Positions 42,411-51,431 of a stretch of DNA of 64,000 nucleotides are shown here, one piece after another (position 1 is the stretch's first letter; every line of letters starts with the position of its first letter). A program made the position numbers and the translations under genes. The notes beneath the pieces were generated by a model. It was not told where the DNA came from, did not search any database, and saw only the letters and a program-made list of their open reading frames with translations. Where the stretch lies: positions 620,001 through 684,000 of the forward strand of contig JADJIS010000003.1 in NCBI GenBank assembly GCA_016706865.1. The letters are read 5' to 3'. This stretch comes from Bacteroidota bacterium. GTDB taxonomy: Bacteria; Bacteroidota; Bacteroidia; Chitinophagales; BACL12.

Positions 42411-42817
42411 TCGCAATTGCAATCACTATCGGCAACAATAAATTTACTGATTATATTGCCATCTTCCCCACTTTCAACATTAAACTGGACAGTCTTATCT
42501 GACGAAGTTTTACCTTCTATTGTGTAATTTGTTACATGACAATTTCCCGGCTCACATTTTCCGTAATTCACATTTTTAATATCGAGTAAAGGGATAATTT
42601 CTGCACTGCTGATATCATTACACAACATTAAACATTCCGTTTTTTTGTCGAATATAATTTCCTGTTGTTGAAGATCGGTCAATAATTTCGCATCGAGGGC
42701 TTTTACATCGGCAGCGGGTTCATTTTCAACGGGTTCTTTAATTATAAATGCTGCACATACTATTAGGATTGTTGTGGTGATTACTACTAAACCTTGTTTT
42801 TTATATATTGGATTCAT
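42407..42817 (-). CDS. DUF4258-like membrane-anchored or secreted protein
   Basis: The 136-residue protein has an N-terminal hydrophobic segment (LVVITTTILIVCAAFII). The rest contains TECLMLCNDISSAEIIPLL, VNYGKCEP and NYTIEGKTSSDKTVQ, with a cysteine-rich end (DSDCNCD). This follows the DUF4258 pattern (R-C-R-I..EI...G..N....P.Y...G....). The role is unknown. Its 3' end overlaps that of the convergent UbiA-like gene by 4 bp. Confidence 0.55.
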   Translation of the reverse strand: MNPIYKKQGLVVITTTILIVCAAFIIKEPVENEPAADVKALDAKLLTDLQQQEIIFDKKTECLMLCNDISSAEIIPLLDIKNVNYGKCEPGNCHVTNYTIEGKTSSDKTVQFNVESGEDGNIISKFIVADSDCNCD

Positions 42818-42891
42818 AATCGTTAATTTTTTATTAAAAATTGCCTAGCTTAAACGTTATTGGTATATTGATTATTTATATTTATTGGAAC

Positions 42892-43017
42892 GATCCCGAA
42901 TAAGAAAATTTATGAAAATTTGATTTAAGCCCCAAAAATACTACCTAATTTTCTATTCGGGATAAGCCCAACTAATGCAATAGTTAAATCGCGATGCTCT
43001 TAACTATTGTATAAGAG
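42892..43017. repeat. 93-bp direct repeat with hairpins, copy 1 (upstream of bioB)
   Basis: The 93 bp at 42892-42984 are identical to 43018-43110. Inside, ATCCCGAATAAGAAAATT and AATTTTCTATTCGGGAT form near-perfect inverted ends about 70 bp apart. A second hairpin starts with GCAATAGTTAA and returns as TTAACTATTG; its outer arm is cut short where copy 2 begins. Confidence 0.9.
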
Positions 43018-43148
43018 GATCCCGAATAAGAAAATTTATGAAAATTTGATTTAAGCCCCAAAAATACTACCTAATTTTCTATTCGGGATAAGCCCAACTA
43101 ATGCAATAGTGTATTCGCAAGCTCATCACAATTGCATAAGTTGGGCTA
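43018..43148. repeat. 93-bp direct repeat with hairpins, copy 2 (upstream of bioB)
   Basis: Copy 2 (43018-43110) is followed by the complete second hairpin, in which AGCCCAACTAATGCAATAG is mirrored up to GTTGGGCT at about 43148 with two mismatches. It ends 36 bp before the bioB start codon, so it lies in or beside the promoter. Confidence 0.9.
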
Positions 43149-43183
43149 AAAGTAGCATTTTTGCATAAAATTTAGTCAAAAAT

Positions 43184-44158
43184 ATGATTCGCAACAACTG
43201 GACAAAGGAGGAAATTGGGGAGATTTATAATTTACCTGTATTGGAGCTGATTTACAATGCAAGTGTTGTACACCGTGAGTTTCACAGCACGGGAGAGGTG
43301 CAGGTCTGCACCTTATTGTCGGTAAAAACCGGTGGTTGTCCGGAGGATTGTGCTTATTGTCCTCAGGCTGCACGATATTCTACGGATGTGGAAGCACATA
43401 AATTGCTGGAATTTGATGAGGTGATCACAAAGGCCTTAATTGCCAAAGAAAATGGCTCCACGCGTTTTTGTATGGGAGCTGCATGGCGAAATGTTAAGGA
43501 CAATAAGGATTTTGACAATGTTTTACAAATGGTGAAAGGTGTTGCCGAACTGGATCTGGAAGTGTGTTGCACTTTGGGGATGTTGAGTGAAGATCAGGCA
43601 CATAAATTAAAGGAAGCGGGTTTATATGCATATAATCACAACCTCGACAGTGGTGAGGAATTTTACGAACAAATAATTACCACCAGAAAATACGACGACC
43701 GCTTAGAAACGATAAATAATGTTCAAAAAGCAAATATTTCAGTTTGCAGCGGAGGAATTATTGGATTGGGAGAAACGGATCACGACAGAATCGATATGCT
43801 TTTCACGCTCAGCAATTTAAAAACACATCCGGAATCTGTTCCGGTAAATGCCTTGGTTGCGGTGAAAGGAACACCTTTGGAAAACATGAAAAGAGTAAGT
43901 GTTTGGGAAATGGTGCGTATGATAGCAACTGCAAGAATTTTAATGCCTAAAGCAATGGTGCGATTAAGTGCAGGAAGAAATGAAATGAGTATAGAAGAAC
44001 AGGCATTGTGTTTTATGGCAGGAGCAAATTCTATTTTTGCAGGAGATAAATTATTGACAACCCCGAATCCTGAAGTTAATGAAGATAAAAAAATGTTTGA
44101 ATTACTCGGATTAAAACCCAGAGAAGCATACAAGGGAATTGAAGTGAGTGTATCATGA
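43184..44158 (+). CDS. bioB: Biotin synthase
   Basis: The radical-SAM enzyme inserts sulfur into dethiobiotin, the last step of biotin synthesis. The 324-residue protein has GGCPEDCAYCPQ with C52, C56 and C59 for the SAM-binding 4Fe-4S cluster. Conserved residues for the auxiliary cluster lie in RFCMGAAWR, LEVCCTLGML and CSGGIIGLGE, and the Arg ligand in VRLSAGR. It overlaps the next gene by 4 bp (ATGA), which points to translational coupling. Two copies of a hairpin element occupy its upstream region. Confidence 0.96.
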   Translation: MIRNNWTKEEIGEIYNLPVLELIYNASVVHREFHSTGEVQVCTLLSVKTGGCPEDCAYCPQAARYSTDVEAHKLLEFDEVITKALIAKENGSTRFCMGAAWRNVKDNKDFDNVLQMVKGVAELDLEVCCTLGMLSEDQAHKLKEAGLYAYNHNLDSGEEFYEQIITTRKYDDRLETINNVQKANISVCSGGIIGLGETDHDRIDMLFTLSNLKTHPESVPVNALVAVKGTPLENMKRVSVWEMVRMIATARILMPKAMVRLSAGRNEMSIEEQALCFMAGANSIFAGDKLLTTPNPEVNEDKKMFELLGLKPREAYKGIEVSVS

Positions 44159-45303
44159 CTTTATCAGAACGATTAAACGAAGAACTGGAAGCACGAAAAT
44201 TATCCGATGCTTTTCGTTCCTTAAAACTCGTTCAAGGAAAAGTGGATTTCAGTTCTAATGATTATTTGGGTTTTGCGCGAGATTCTGATTTGCATAAATT
44301 AATCTTATCTGAAATAAATAATCTCCGGAAATTTGGTTCCACCGGCTCTAGGTTACTCACCGGAAATCATTCACTTACAGAACAATTGGAAAGGGAAATT
44401 GCGTTATTTCATGATGCGGAATCAGCACTTTTTTTTAATTCAGGGTATGAGGCGAATTCGGGTTTAATTTCTACTATCACCAAAAGAAATGATACCATTA
44501 TTTTTGATGAATTGTGTCATGCATCACTGCGTGAAGGAATAAGATTATCCAATGCTAATTCCTGGTCTTTTAAACACAACGATCTTACCGACCTCGAATT
44601 AAAATTGCAAAAAGCGGAAGGCGAAAAATTTATTGTTGTGGAATCTGTGTATTCTATGGATGGAGATATTTGCCCCTTGAAAGAAATTGTTTTATTTGCT
44701 GAAAAATACAAAGCAAATTTAATTTTGGATGAAGCACATGCAACAGGGGTAATAGGCAGTAAGGGAGAGGGCTTGGCACAACATTTACATTTGCACAAAA
44801 AAATATTTGTTAGGGTTCACACCTGCGGAAAAGGGATTGGTAATAATGGTGCTTTTATTTTTGGTTCGGCAATATTACGCGATTATCTCATTAATTTTTG
44901 TCGTCCATTTATTTATACCACTGCTCCAAATTTGATGCAGGTTATTGCTGTGCGTGAAGCATATCGAAAATTGGAAAAATCACAGGATTTATTGAGTCAA
45001 TTACAAGAAAATTGTTCTTATTTCAAAAATCAGATAAAAAAACATCCTCAAATAAAACTTTTGCCATCTGACTCTGCAATTTTTAGTGTGTTGATTCCCG
45101 GAAATGCGGAGGTAAAACTGGCTTCTGTTTATTTGAGCAATGCGAATCAGGATGTGCGACCAATTTTATCACCAACAGTTAAGGCAGGAGAGGAGCGATT
45201 GAGAATTTGTATGCATAGTTTTAATACTAAATTGGAAATTGAAAGATTGATCAAATTACTTGATCAGATAACAGAAGTGATCAACCGGGAAGAAATGGAA
45301 TAG
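44155..45303 (+). CDS. bioF: 8-amino-7-oxononanoate synthase-like PLP enzyme
   Basis: This 382-residue alpha-oxoamine synthase joins an acyl thioester with alanine. Family features include FSSNDYLGF, FGSTGSRLLTGNH, ILDEAHATGVIG (D192, H195) and the PLP-binding lysine K226 in HTCGKGIGNNGA. Adjacent to and overlapping bioB, it is best read as bioF. The segment around the lysine (TCGKGIG) differs from the common TFSKALG, which is a variation seen in some Bacteroidota. Other biotin genes (bioA, bioC, bioD) are not in the window. Confidence 0.9.
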   Translation: MTLSERLNEELEARKLSDAFRSLKLVQGKVDFSSNDYLGFARDSDLHKLILSEINNLRKFGSTGSRLLTGNHSLTEQLEREIALFHDAESALFFNSGYEANSGLISTITKRNDTIIFDELCHASLREGIRLSNANSWSFKHNDLTDLELKLQKAEGEKFIVVESVYSMDGDICPLKEIVLFAEKYKANLILDEAHATGVIGSKGEGLAQHLHLHKKIFVRVHTCGKGIGNNGAFIFGSAILRDYLINFCRPFIYTTAPNLMQVIAVREAYRKLEKSQDLLSQLQENCSYFKNQIKKHPQIKLLPSDSAIFSVLIPGNAEVKLASVYLSNANQDVRPILSPTVKAGEERLRICMHSFNTKLEIERLIKLLDQITEVINREEME

Positions 45304-45399
45304 TTAGTGTGTTAACGACCCAATTTATGAATTGCATGGAGGGTTTAAAATATAGTTAATGCAACTATTGACCTGGATTGATAATCTTAGAAGTATAAT

Positions 45400-46137
45400 A
45401 TGCGCCCCATACTATTAATGCTCCCTCTATTTATTTGCTTTTCCTGCAAACCTGACGATAAAATTGCAGAGATAAAAGTGCCTTGTTCAGAACTTTATGA
45501 AGATATTTATACGGATACCATATTCGGCACCGTTTTCCTGGATTGTAATGAAACTCCCGCGGAAGGATATTTAATTATTGCACAGGAAGAAAGAGTAAGG
45601 AACTGGAATTCTTACTTTGAAACGGATTCGATTTTTACAGATGAAAACGGCAATTTTATGTATGTATGGAATACATTTTGTCAAGATAGGGAATTCGGAT
45701 TCGAAAATTTTCTGGAGTTCTATGTAAAAAAAGATCCTGGAATTATTGGTGATAATTTCAATACCATTAATATATCTTTTCCAACCAATACGAACCAAAA
45801 TTTTACTTATGTAATAAATGATACTGTAAACTTAAAAATTCAGTTTCATTTTAATCAGGCATTAACTGCTTCTGATACCTTATGGTACTCAAGAAGGATG
45901 AGTTTTGAAAATAACTTTATAGTTGGTCCTCTTGTTGATACTGTTGTTACACTCGCTGCATATTCGGCAAACGAAAATATATTTACTGATAATATGTCGT
46001 CTCAGTTTTTGAATTGGGCGATAGGATATGAAGATTTTACTTACTGGAATTCTATTTTTCAACCCGGAACCCATCAAGTGGAATACTTTCATCAAACTTG
46101 TGCCGACGAAGATTTATGCAGCATTGTTGTTCAATAA
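45400..46137 (+). CDS. Hypothetical lipoprotein
   Basis: The 245-residue protein has the lipobox FICFSCKP (Cys16), so it is membrane-anchored. The mature part is beta-rich; an early segment (TIFGTVFLDCNETPAEGYLII and TDENGNFMYVW) looks like a carboxypeptidase-regulatory or transthyretin-like module. No specific family is recognised. It lies between bioF and a flavoprotein on the same strand with own spacing, so an operon is not certain. Confidence 0.65.
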   Translation: MRPILLMLPLFICFSCKPDDKIAEIKVPCSELYEDIYTDTIFGTVFLDCNETPAEGYLIIAQEERVRNWNSYFETDSIFTDENGNFMYVWNTFCQDREFGFENFLEFYVKKDPGIIGDNFNTINISFPTNTNQNFTYVINDTVNLKIQFHFNQALTASDTLWYSRRMSFENNFIVGPLVDTVVTLAAYSANENIFTDNMSSQFLNWAIGYEDFTYWNSIFQPGTHQVEYFHQTCADEDLCSIVVQ

Positions 46138-46186
46138 TTATTTGATGAATTAACATATCTTTAGGCCAATAATTATATTCTCCATC

Positions 46187-47731
46187 ATGTTATTGGATTC
46201 GATCGTAGATTTAGTTGCAACACCTGCTCAGTCAAAAAATGAAACGGAGATTCGGAAACTTATCCGGTTAAAGTTGAATTTGACGGGTGATTTTTATTTT
46301 AAACTTTTAAAGCGATCTATAGATGCAAGATCAAAAAATATAAAAATTAACTTACGGGTGCAGGTCTCCTCTGAGCCTCTTCCCGAGACTAATTTTTTCA
46401 TCCCTCAATATGCTTCAGTAGAAAAAAAAAGACCGGTAGCCATAATTGGTTCCGGACCTGCAGGTTTATTTGCAGCACTTACATTATTGGAACGAGGAAT
46501 TAAACCCGTAATTTTTGAACGGGGGAAAAATGTACGCGATCGAAGACGAGATCTTGCAGCAATTAATAAAGAGGGAATCGTAAATCCGGAAAGTAATTAT
46601 TGTTTTGGGGAAGGAGGAGCAGGAACCTACAGCGACGGAAAATTATATACCCGTAGCGATAAACGCGGTAATATTAAAAGTATTCTTGAAACCTTTGTGC
46701 GTTTTGGTGCGGATAAAGATATTTTGGTGGATGCGCATCCGCATATTGGGACAAATAAATTACCCGATATCATTCAGAAAATGCGGGAGGTGATTTTAGA
46801 TTCCGGTGGGGAAATTCATTTTAATGCTAAGGTGACTGATATTGAAATTCAGTTTGATGCTGTAACATCTCTGCAAATAAATAATACAGATACTTTTAAA
46901 TGTGATCAGATCATTCTTGCAACCGGTCATTCGGCAAGAGATATTTTTGAATTATTACATAAACGAAAAATATTAATTGAAGCCAAACCATTTGCCCTAG
47001 GTGTCCGCATAGAACATCCACAACAGATAATCGATAAAATGCAATACCATTGCGACTCCCGTGGTGAATATTTACCTCCTGCATCTTACAGCATTGTAAA
47101 AAATTTTAATGGGAGAGGAGTGTACTCCTTTTGTATGTGTCCCGGTGGAATTATTGCTCCATGTGCAACGAATAACAATGAAGTAGTCACCAACGGATGG
47201 AGTCCAAGCAAAAGAAATAATCCATTCGCAAATTCAGGATTTGTTGTGAGCATCGAATTAAGCGACCTCAAAGAATTTCAAAAATATGGTCCCCTTGCAG
47301 GCATGTATTTTCAAAAACAAATAGAAGAAAAATGTTTCATCGCCGGAGGAAAAGATCAAGGCGCTCCTGCTCAGAGAATGATAGATTTTGTTAATAATAA
47401 ATTATCCTCCTCATTGCCCGATTGCTCCTATCAACCCGGAATTATTTCTACATCACTAGATACAGTTTTACCTGAATTTATTATCAATGCACTTCGCAAT
47501 GCATTTTTGCAAACTAAAGATCTACGCAGCGGTTATTTTACAAATGAAGCAGTATTAGTCGCCCCCGAATCGCGAACATCATCTCCAATTAAAATTCCAC
47601 GCGATGAGAATACTTTACAACATATCCAAATTAAAGGTTTATTTCCTTGCGGCGAAGGAGCGGGATATGCAGGGGGAATTATAAGTGCGGCGATTGATGG
47701 GATTAGGGTGGGGGAAAGCGTGAATCGTTAA
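46187..47731 (+). CDS. FAD-dependent oxidoreductase, uncharacterised COG2509-type
   Basis: The 514-residue flavoprotein has a small N-terminal domain (residues 1-80, ferredoxin-like) and then AIIGSGPAGLFAALTLLERG (FAD loop at 88-93). NYCFGEGGAGTYSDGKLYTR is the signature of this family, with LATGHSARDIF and FPCGEGAGYAGGIISAAIDG completing the FAD site. The substrate is unknown; family members are cytoplasmic. The final codons and stop overlap a heptamer array (CGTGAAT, CGTTAAT), so repeat growth may have shaped the C-terminus. Confidence 0.85.
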   Translation: MLLDSIVDLVATPAQSKNETEIRKLIRLKLNLTGDFYFKLLKRSIDARSKNIKINLRVQVSSEPLPETNFFIPQYASVEKKRPVAIIGSGPAGLFAALTLLERGIKPVIFERGKNVRDRRRDLAAINKEGIVNPESNYCFGEGGAGTYSDGKLYTRSDKRGNIKSILETFVRFGADKDILVDAHPHIGTNKLPDIIQKMREVILDSGGEIHFNAKVTDIEIQFDAVTSLQINNTDTFKCDQIILATGHSARDIFELLHKRKILIEAKPFALGVRIEHPQQIIDKMQYHCDSRGEYLPPASYSIVKNFNGRGVYSFCMCPGGIIAPCATNNNEVVTNGWSPSKRNNPFANSGFVVSIELSDLKEFQKYGPLAGMYFQKQIEEKCFIAGGKDQGAPAQRMIDFVNNKLSSSLPDCSYQPGIISTSLDTVLPEFIINALRNAFLQTKDLRSGYFTNEAVLVAPESRTSSPIKIPRDENTLQHIQIKGLFPCGEGAGYAGGIISAAIDGIRVGESVNR

Positions 47732-47961
47732 TCGTGAGCCGTGAATCTGAATGAGAAATGAGTTATGATTAATGAGTTTGCTACTGCATGGATGAAACTT
47801 TAATGTCTTTATTGGAAGCTTTAGATAATTGGTGAGTGGTGAATAGTGAGTACTGAGTATTGATCCGAGTTAACCGAAAAGTTTCACATCACCCGTACGC
47901 CGTGGTTGTGTGTTTTTCACCAACCATTGGAGGAGATATCTTTTCGCTCTATAAAATGCAA

Positions 47962-48232
47962 GTCCCGTTAGGGACGAAATATCGGTAGCATTAATCCAAC
48001 CCATACTGACCAAGTCCCGTCCGCCGCGGCGGATGACATAAAAGAAATTTTCATGCGGAGGAAGATCTTCATGTTTAAGAAATGGTGAATTAGAATATTG
48101 ATTCCAACAATTTTTTAACTATAATGCATCATTGAAAATAGGATTATTTCCAAAACATTTTAACATGTCGTCCCTACAGGACTTGTGGGATTTTGTTTTT
48201 TAAAAGCTACCGATATTCCGTCCCGCTGGGAC
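47962..48232. mobile_element. MITE-like element with about 27-bp inverted ends
   Basis: The left end (47962-47989; GTCCCG, GGGACG, then AATATCGGTAGC) is mirrored at 48206-48232 (GCTACCGATATT, then CGTCCCGCTGGGAC). The interior contains another GTCCCTACAGGAC-like palindrome and a TCCGCCGCGGCGGA core but no open frame. It resembles a non-autonomous transposon or repeat; no transposase is nearby. Confidence 0.6.
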
Positions 48233-48348
48233 TAATTTAAATTTTTATCCTTTTTAAATCCGCCTAATTCGCGTCATCCGCTTTCCACTTTTTTTTCCAC
48301 CCTTTATTTTTTCCGTACCGAATTGGTGTTTTTTTGGATTGATGCATT

Positions 48349-48422
48349 AGTGAGACCTTCGCAAATAGCGAGAGGTGTCAGGATGCATTAGTGAGACCTT
48401 CGCTAAGAGCGAAAGCCTCACT
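48349..48422. repeat. Two adjacent AGTGAG...CTCACT hairpins
   Basis: The hairpin at 48390-48422 has a 14-bp stem, five-base loop, arms AGTGAGACCTTCGC and GCGAAAGCCTCACT. A more degraded copy starts at 48349 after the same leading GATGCATT. Confidence 0.7.
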
Positions 48423-48645
48423 CGCTCCGAAAATATGGATCATCTCTTCGTGATTAGTAATTGCGTTAATCACATTATTATCATTATTATTTAAATCTAA
48501 ATTATATAATTTTTTTTATCCTTTTTAATCCGCCAGATCAGCGTCATCCGCGTTCCCCTTTTTATTCCACCATTTGATATCCTGTCCAATTCCCTTGTCC
48601 TATGTCCAGTCATGTGTCCTTTATCCTGTGTCATGTATCCCTCCT

Positions 48646-49221
48646 CTAGAACAGACTCAAATTTTTTTGCGCAAAGGAAAAACTCCTCACCGTTTCATAA
48701 TTCGAATACGCATCTGTCTTTACTAATTTTCTCCAGGTGATGGAATTGCATTCAAACTGTGCTTCATATTTTCTGTTTGCAAAATATTTTTTTGCTACCT
48801 GATATTGATCTTCTGAAAGTGTTCGTGCAATGGTGATGTGCGGAATTTTCCCGACATTAAAATCTACATCCTCGTCAAACTTTGCGGTTTTTATTTCTGC
48901 GGATAATTTTTTTCGTAAGGATGTTAAATGTGATTTGGATTGATCATCCGTGGAAATAAATATGGTGCGATTATTATAAAACTCATCAAAATCTTTTAAA
49001 TGAATAGTAAAAGGTATTTGATTTCTGCAAATGATCTCCATACGTTTTTCTATCTGCGAAATTTTATTTTCATCTCCCATAGCTGCAAACAAAATGATGG
49101 AAGGATCAGAATAAAATGACGCATATTTTCCAATAACAGATTCCAAACCCTGTTTAAAAATTTTAATAGGTTCGGCGATATCGAAGGGCGGAGAAATTAC
49201 TGCAGAATATACCTCCGTCAT
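48646..49221 (-). CDS. 2H-phosphoesterase / 2'-5' RNA ligase-like protein, first motif lost
   Basis: The 191-residue protein resembles the 2H-phosphoesterase superfamily (2'-5' RNA ligase, cyclic phosphodiesterase). The second HxT motif is present in KIPHITIART (H128, T130). At the place of the first motif the sequence reads PSIILFAAM (about residues 40-48), with no histidine. Catalysis by the usual two-histidine mechanism is therefore doubtful. Its start abuts the stop of the serine hydrolase gene upstream with no gap, so it is probably translated from the same transcript. Confidence 0.65.
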   Translation of the reverse strand: MTEVYSAVISPPFDIAEPIKIFKQGLESVIGKYASFYSDPSIILFAAMGDENKISQIEKRMEIICRNQIPFTIHLKDFDEFYNNRTIFISTDDQSKSHLTSLRKKLSAEIKTAKFDEDVDFNVGKIPHITIARTLSEDQYQVAKKYFANRKYEAQFECNSITWRKLVKTDAYSNYETVRSFSFAQKNLSLF

Positions 49222-50742
49222 TTAATCTTCTTTAATAAATTCATAAGGCATAAAATCTATAAAATCGTTTATCGTAACTGTTACTGACATTACTCGCTCG
49301 TTTTCTACTGCAAATGGAATTTCTTTCACTCCCCAGTTAATAGGATCATAAGTGCACACAAAATCATTGCCTTTTAACAATTGCAATTTTCCTGTTAACT
49401 GCGGATGATGTTCGAAATACATATTGAGGTTTCCTTTTTCTAATTTTATTTCCATTTTTCCATAAACACTGTTGTAATAAGTTCCTGCATATTCTTTTAG
49501 TGGTAATTCGGCTTTGGCACCTTTTGCGGCGGTTGCATACCAATCAGAAATTTCCTGATCTTTTGCTTTTTCATTGCGTTCATAAAAACCATAAAAAGTG
49601 CTGCTTAAATTTCTGTAAGGCATATCAAAATATGCTTCAATTATTTGATATAATGCAGCCAGAAATAAATAATTAGCATCAGTATTTGTCAAAACCGAAA
49701 TACCGAGTTCCTCATCAGGGATCATACAAACCGTTGTAACAAAACCATCAGCACCACCGGTGTGCCAAACCAATTGGCGACCTTCATAATCATTTAATCC
49801 AACACCTAATCCGTACAGATCAAAATGTTGCGATTTAAATAAACCTGATTGTCCATCACTTACTATTGATCTAGGAAATCTGGTATCCATGATCGCTTGT
49901 TCCGAAATAATTTCCTTTCCCTTGTATTTGCCTTCATCCAATTGTGTTATCATCCAATGCGAAATATCATTTACGCATGAATTAATACTTGCGCATGCAG
50001 CAATATTATTTAAATTATCATATCCTAATTTTACCAATTTCCCCTCCGACATTGTATATGCTTTACATGCGTTTTTATCTGCAACAATTTTTTCATAGGT
50101 AGTGGATGAACGATTCATTTCCATGGGAATAAAAAAATTGTGTAAAATAAAATCATCCCAACTCGTATCTGTAACTGCCGGAATTATTTCTCCTGCAGTA
50201 ACAAATCCCGCATTGCAATAACCCCATGTATCACGAAAATCGTACACTACTTCATTATTGCCAATATTTTCTATTATCCTTTTTCTCGAAACATTATTTC
50301 CCCAATTAAAAAAATCACCCTGAAATGTTTCAAATCCCAATCGGTGAGATAAAATATCCTCAATAGTTACCATGGGTGTTAAAGTTTCGTTGTGCATTTT
50401 GAAATAAGGAATCCAATCAACCACCTTGTCTTCCATTGATATTTTTCCGTCGTTGGCTAACATAGCTAATGCTGATGCAGTAAATAATTTTGTATTACTT
50501 GCTATCATAAATAAAGTATTTTCATCTACTTTTTGTTTTGTTTCTATATCACTTACTCCATAACCTTTGGTTACCACGGTTTTGCCATTCTTTACTATTG
50601 CAACTGCCACTCCCGGAATTTTCCATCTCTCCATTTCGCGCTGAATATAAACATCCAGACTATCCGTAATAAATGCAGGTTGTTGTGCAGAAATATTGGT
50701 AATAACTACTGATAGTAAAAATAATACGATTAAATTTTTCAT
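49222..50742 (-). CDS. Secreted class C beta-lactamase-like serine hydrolase
   Basis: This 506-residue protein has a signal peptide (NLIVLFLLSVVITNISAQ). The beta-lactamase/transpeptidase-like domain has the nucleophile motif SNTK (S82, K85), GYCNAGF (the YxN motif) and the HTGG third motif near residue 330. A C-terminal beta domain (LKEYAGTYYNSVYGKMEIK) resembles DUF3471. Such proteins include D-aminopeptidases and esterases, and most have no effect on antibiotics. It shares a likely operon with the 2H-like gene and the WbqC gene just upstream. Confidence 0.88.
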   Translation of the reverse strand: MKNLIVLFLLSVVITNISAQQPAFITDSLDVYIQREMERWKIPGVAVAIVKNGKTVVTKGYGVSDIETKQKVDENTLFMIASNTKLFTASALAMLANDGKISMEDKVVDWIPYFKMHNETLTPMVTIEDILSHRLGFETFQGDFFNWGNNVSRKRIIENIGNNEVVYDFRDTWGYCNAGFVTAGEIIPAVTDTSWDDFILHNFFIPMEMNRSSTTYEKIVADKNACKAYTMSEGKLVKLGYDNLNNIAACASINSCVNDISHWMITQLDEGKYKGKEIISEQAIMDTRFPRSIVSDGQSGLFKSQHFDLYGLGVGLNDYEGRQLVWHTGGADGFVTTVCMIPDEELGISVLTNTDANYLFLAALYQIIEAYFDMPYRNLSSTFYGFYERNEKAKDQEISDWYATAAKGAKAELPLKEYAGTYYNSVYGKMEIKLEKGNLNMYFEHHPQLTGKLQLLKGNDFVCTYDPINWGVKEIPFAVENERVMSVTVTINDFIDFMPYEFIKED

Positions 50743-50752
50743 GTATCTGATT

Positions 50753-51367
50753 TTATAATTTTGCTAAATTTATTTTTCCGTCGTTAAAAATAAGGTCAAT
50801 CATGCTAAGGTCGCTAAAAAAATCAAAGCGATCTGAAAATACCTGTGGATACTTAGGTAATTGCATTTTTAAGGGATTAATTGATTTTGGAGTAATAATA
50901 TTTCTAAGATCTGTAAAACCCTCCGTGCCGGGTTCAATATAATGTTCGGTAAAACGAATTTCTGTTCTCACCTTACAAATTTTAAATAGCAATTGAAGCA
51001 GATCATAATTGAGATCAATTAAAAATTCATATTTTTTTTCATAATAAGGTGCCAGTGTATCTTCAAAAAATTCGAAATATGGAGAACGACGATAACAGCT
51101 CATCAAGGTCATCCAATGGATTTTTTGCCAGTTCTCTTCATAAGAAACTTTAACAGTTTTCATGGTATCTCTCGCACTTATAGCTTTGGATAGTGGCACA
51201 CTTAAAGTTAAAACACCATTCGGACTCAATACCTTACACCTGTTTCTATAACTGGCTTTCACGTAATTGCTGCTCACATCGAGATACACGGTATCGTAAT
51301 GAGCTACATTTAACACCCAGGAAATGGATGGGAGATAATGTGGTTCTATGAGAAGTGAATCTGACAT
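50753..51367 (-). CDS. WbqC-family protein
   Basis: The 204-residue protein fits the WbqC family: LIEPHYLPSISWV near the N-terminus, ASYRNRCKVLSPNGVLTLSVP, and IHWMTLMSCYRRSPYFEFFED. WbqC proteins are often found with surface-polysaccharide genes, but their chemistry is not established. The downstream neighbours are the serine hydrolase (10-bp gap) and the 2H-like gene, so the three may form an operon. Confidence 0.8.
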   Translation of the reverse strand: MSDSLLIEPHYLPSISWVLNVAHYDTVYLDVSSNYVKASYRNRCKVLSPNGVLTLSVPLSKAISARDTMKTVKVSYEENWQKIHWMTLMSCYRRSPYFEFFEDTLAPYYEKKYEFLIDLNYDLLQLLFKICKVRTEIRFTEHYIEPGTEGFTDLRNIITPKSINPLKMQLPKYPQVFSDRFDFFSDLSMIDLIFNDGKINLAKL

Positions 51368-51431
51368 TAATATGATACTAAAATTATCGCGTAAACTAAA
51401 GAAACTGTAATTTTAACATAAATTTCGTTCT

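Larger units (their letters stand above)
47732..48645. repeat. Repeat-filled gap of 0.9 kb after the flavoprotein gene
   Basis: From left to right: CGTGAAT and ATGAGTT heptamers (47717-47775), GTGAGTG-type heptamers (about 47832-47860), a GTACGCCGTGG hairpin (47903-47926), the MITE-like unit (47962-48232), a reverse GCGGATT-type sequence (about 48247-48281), two AGTGAG hairpins (48349-48422), a second GCGGATT-type copy (about 48517-48557) and TCCTATG heptamers (about 48586-48645). No gene is seen. Confidence 0.75.
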
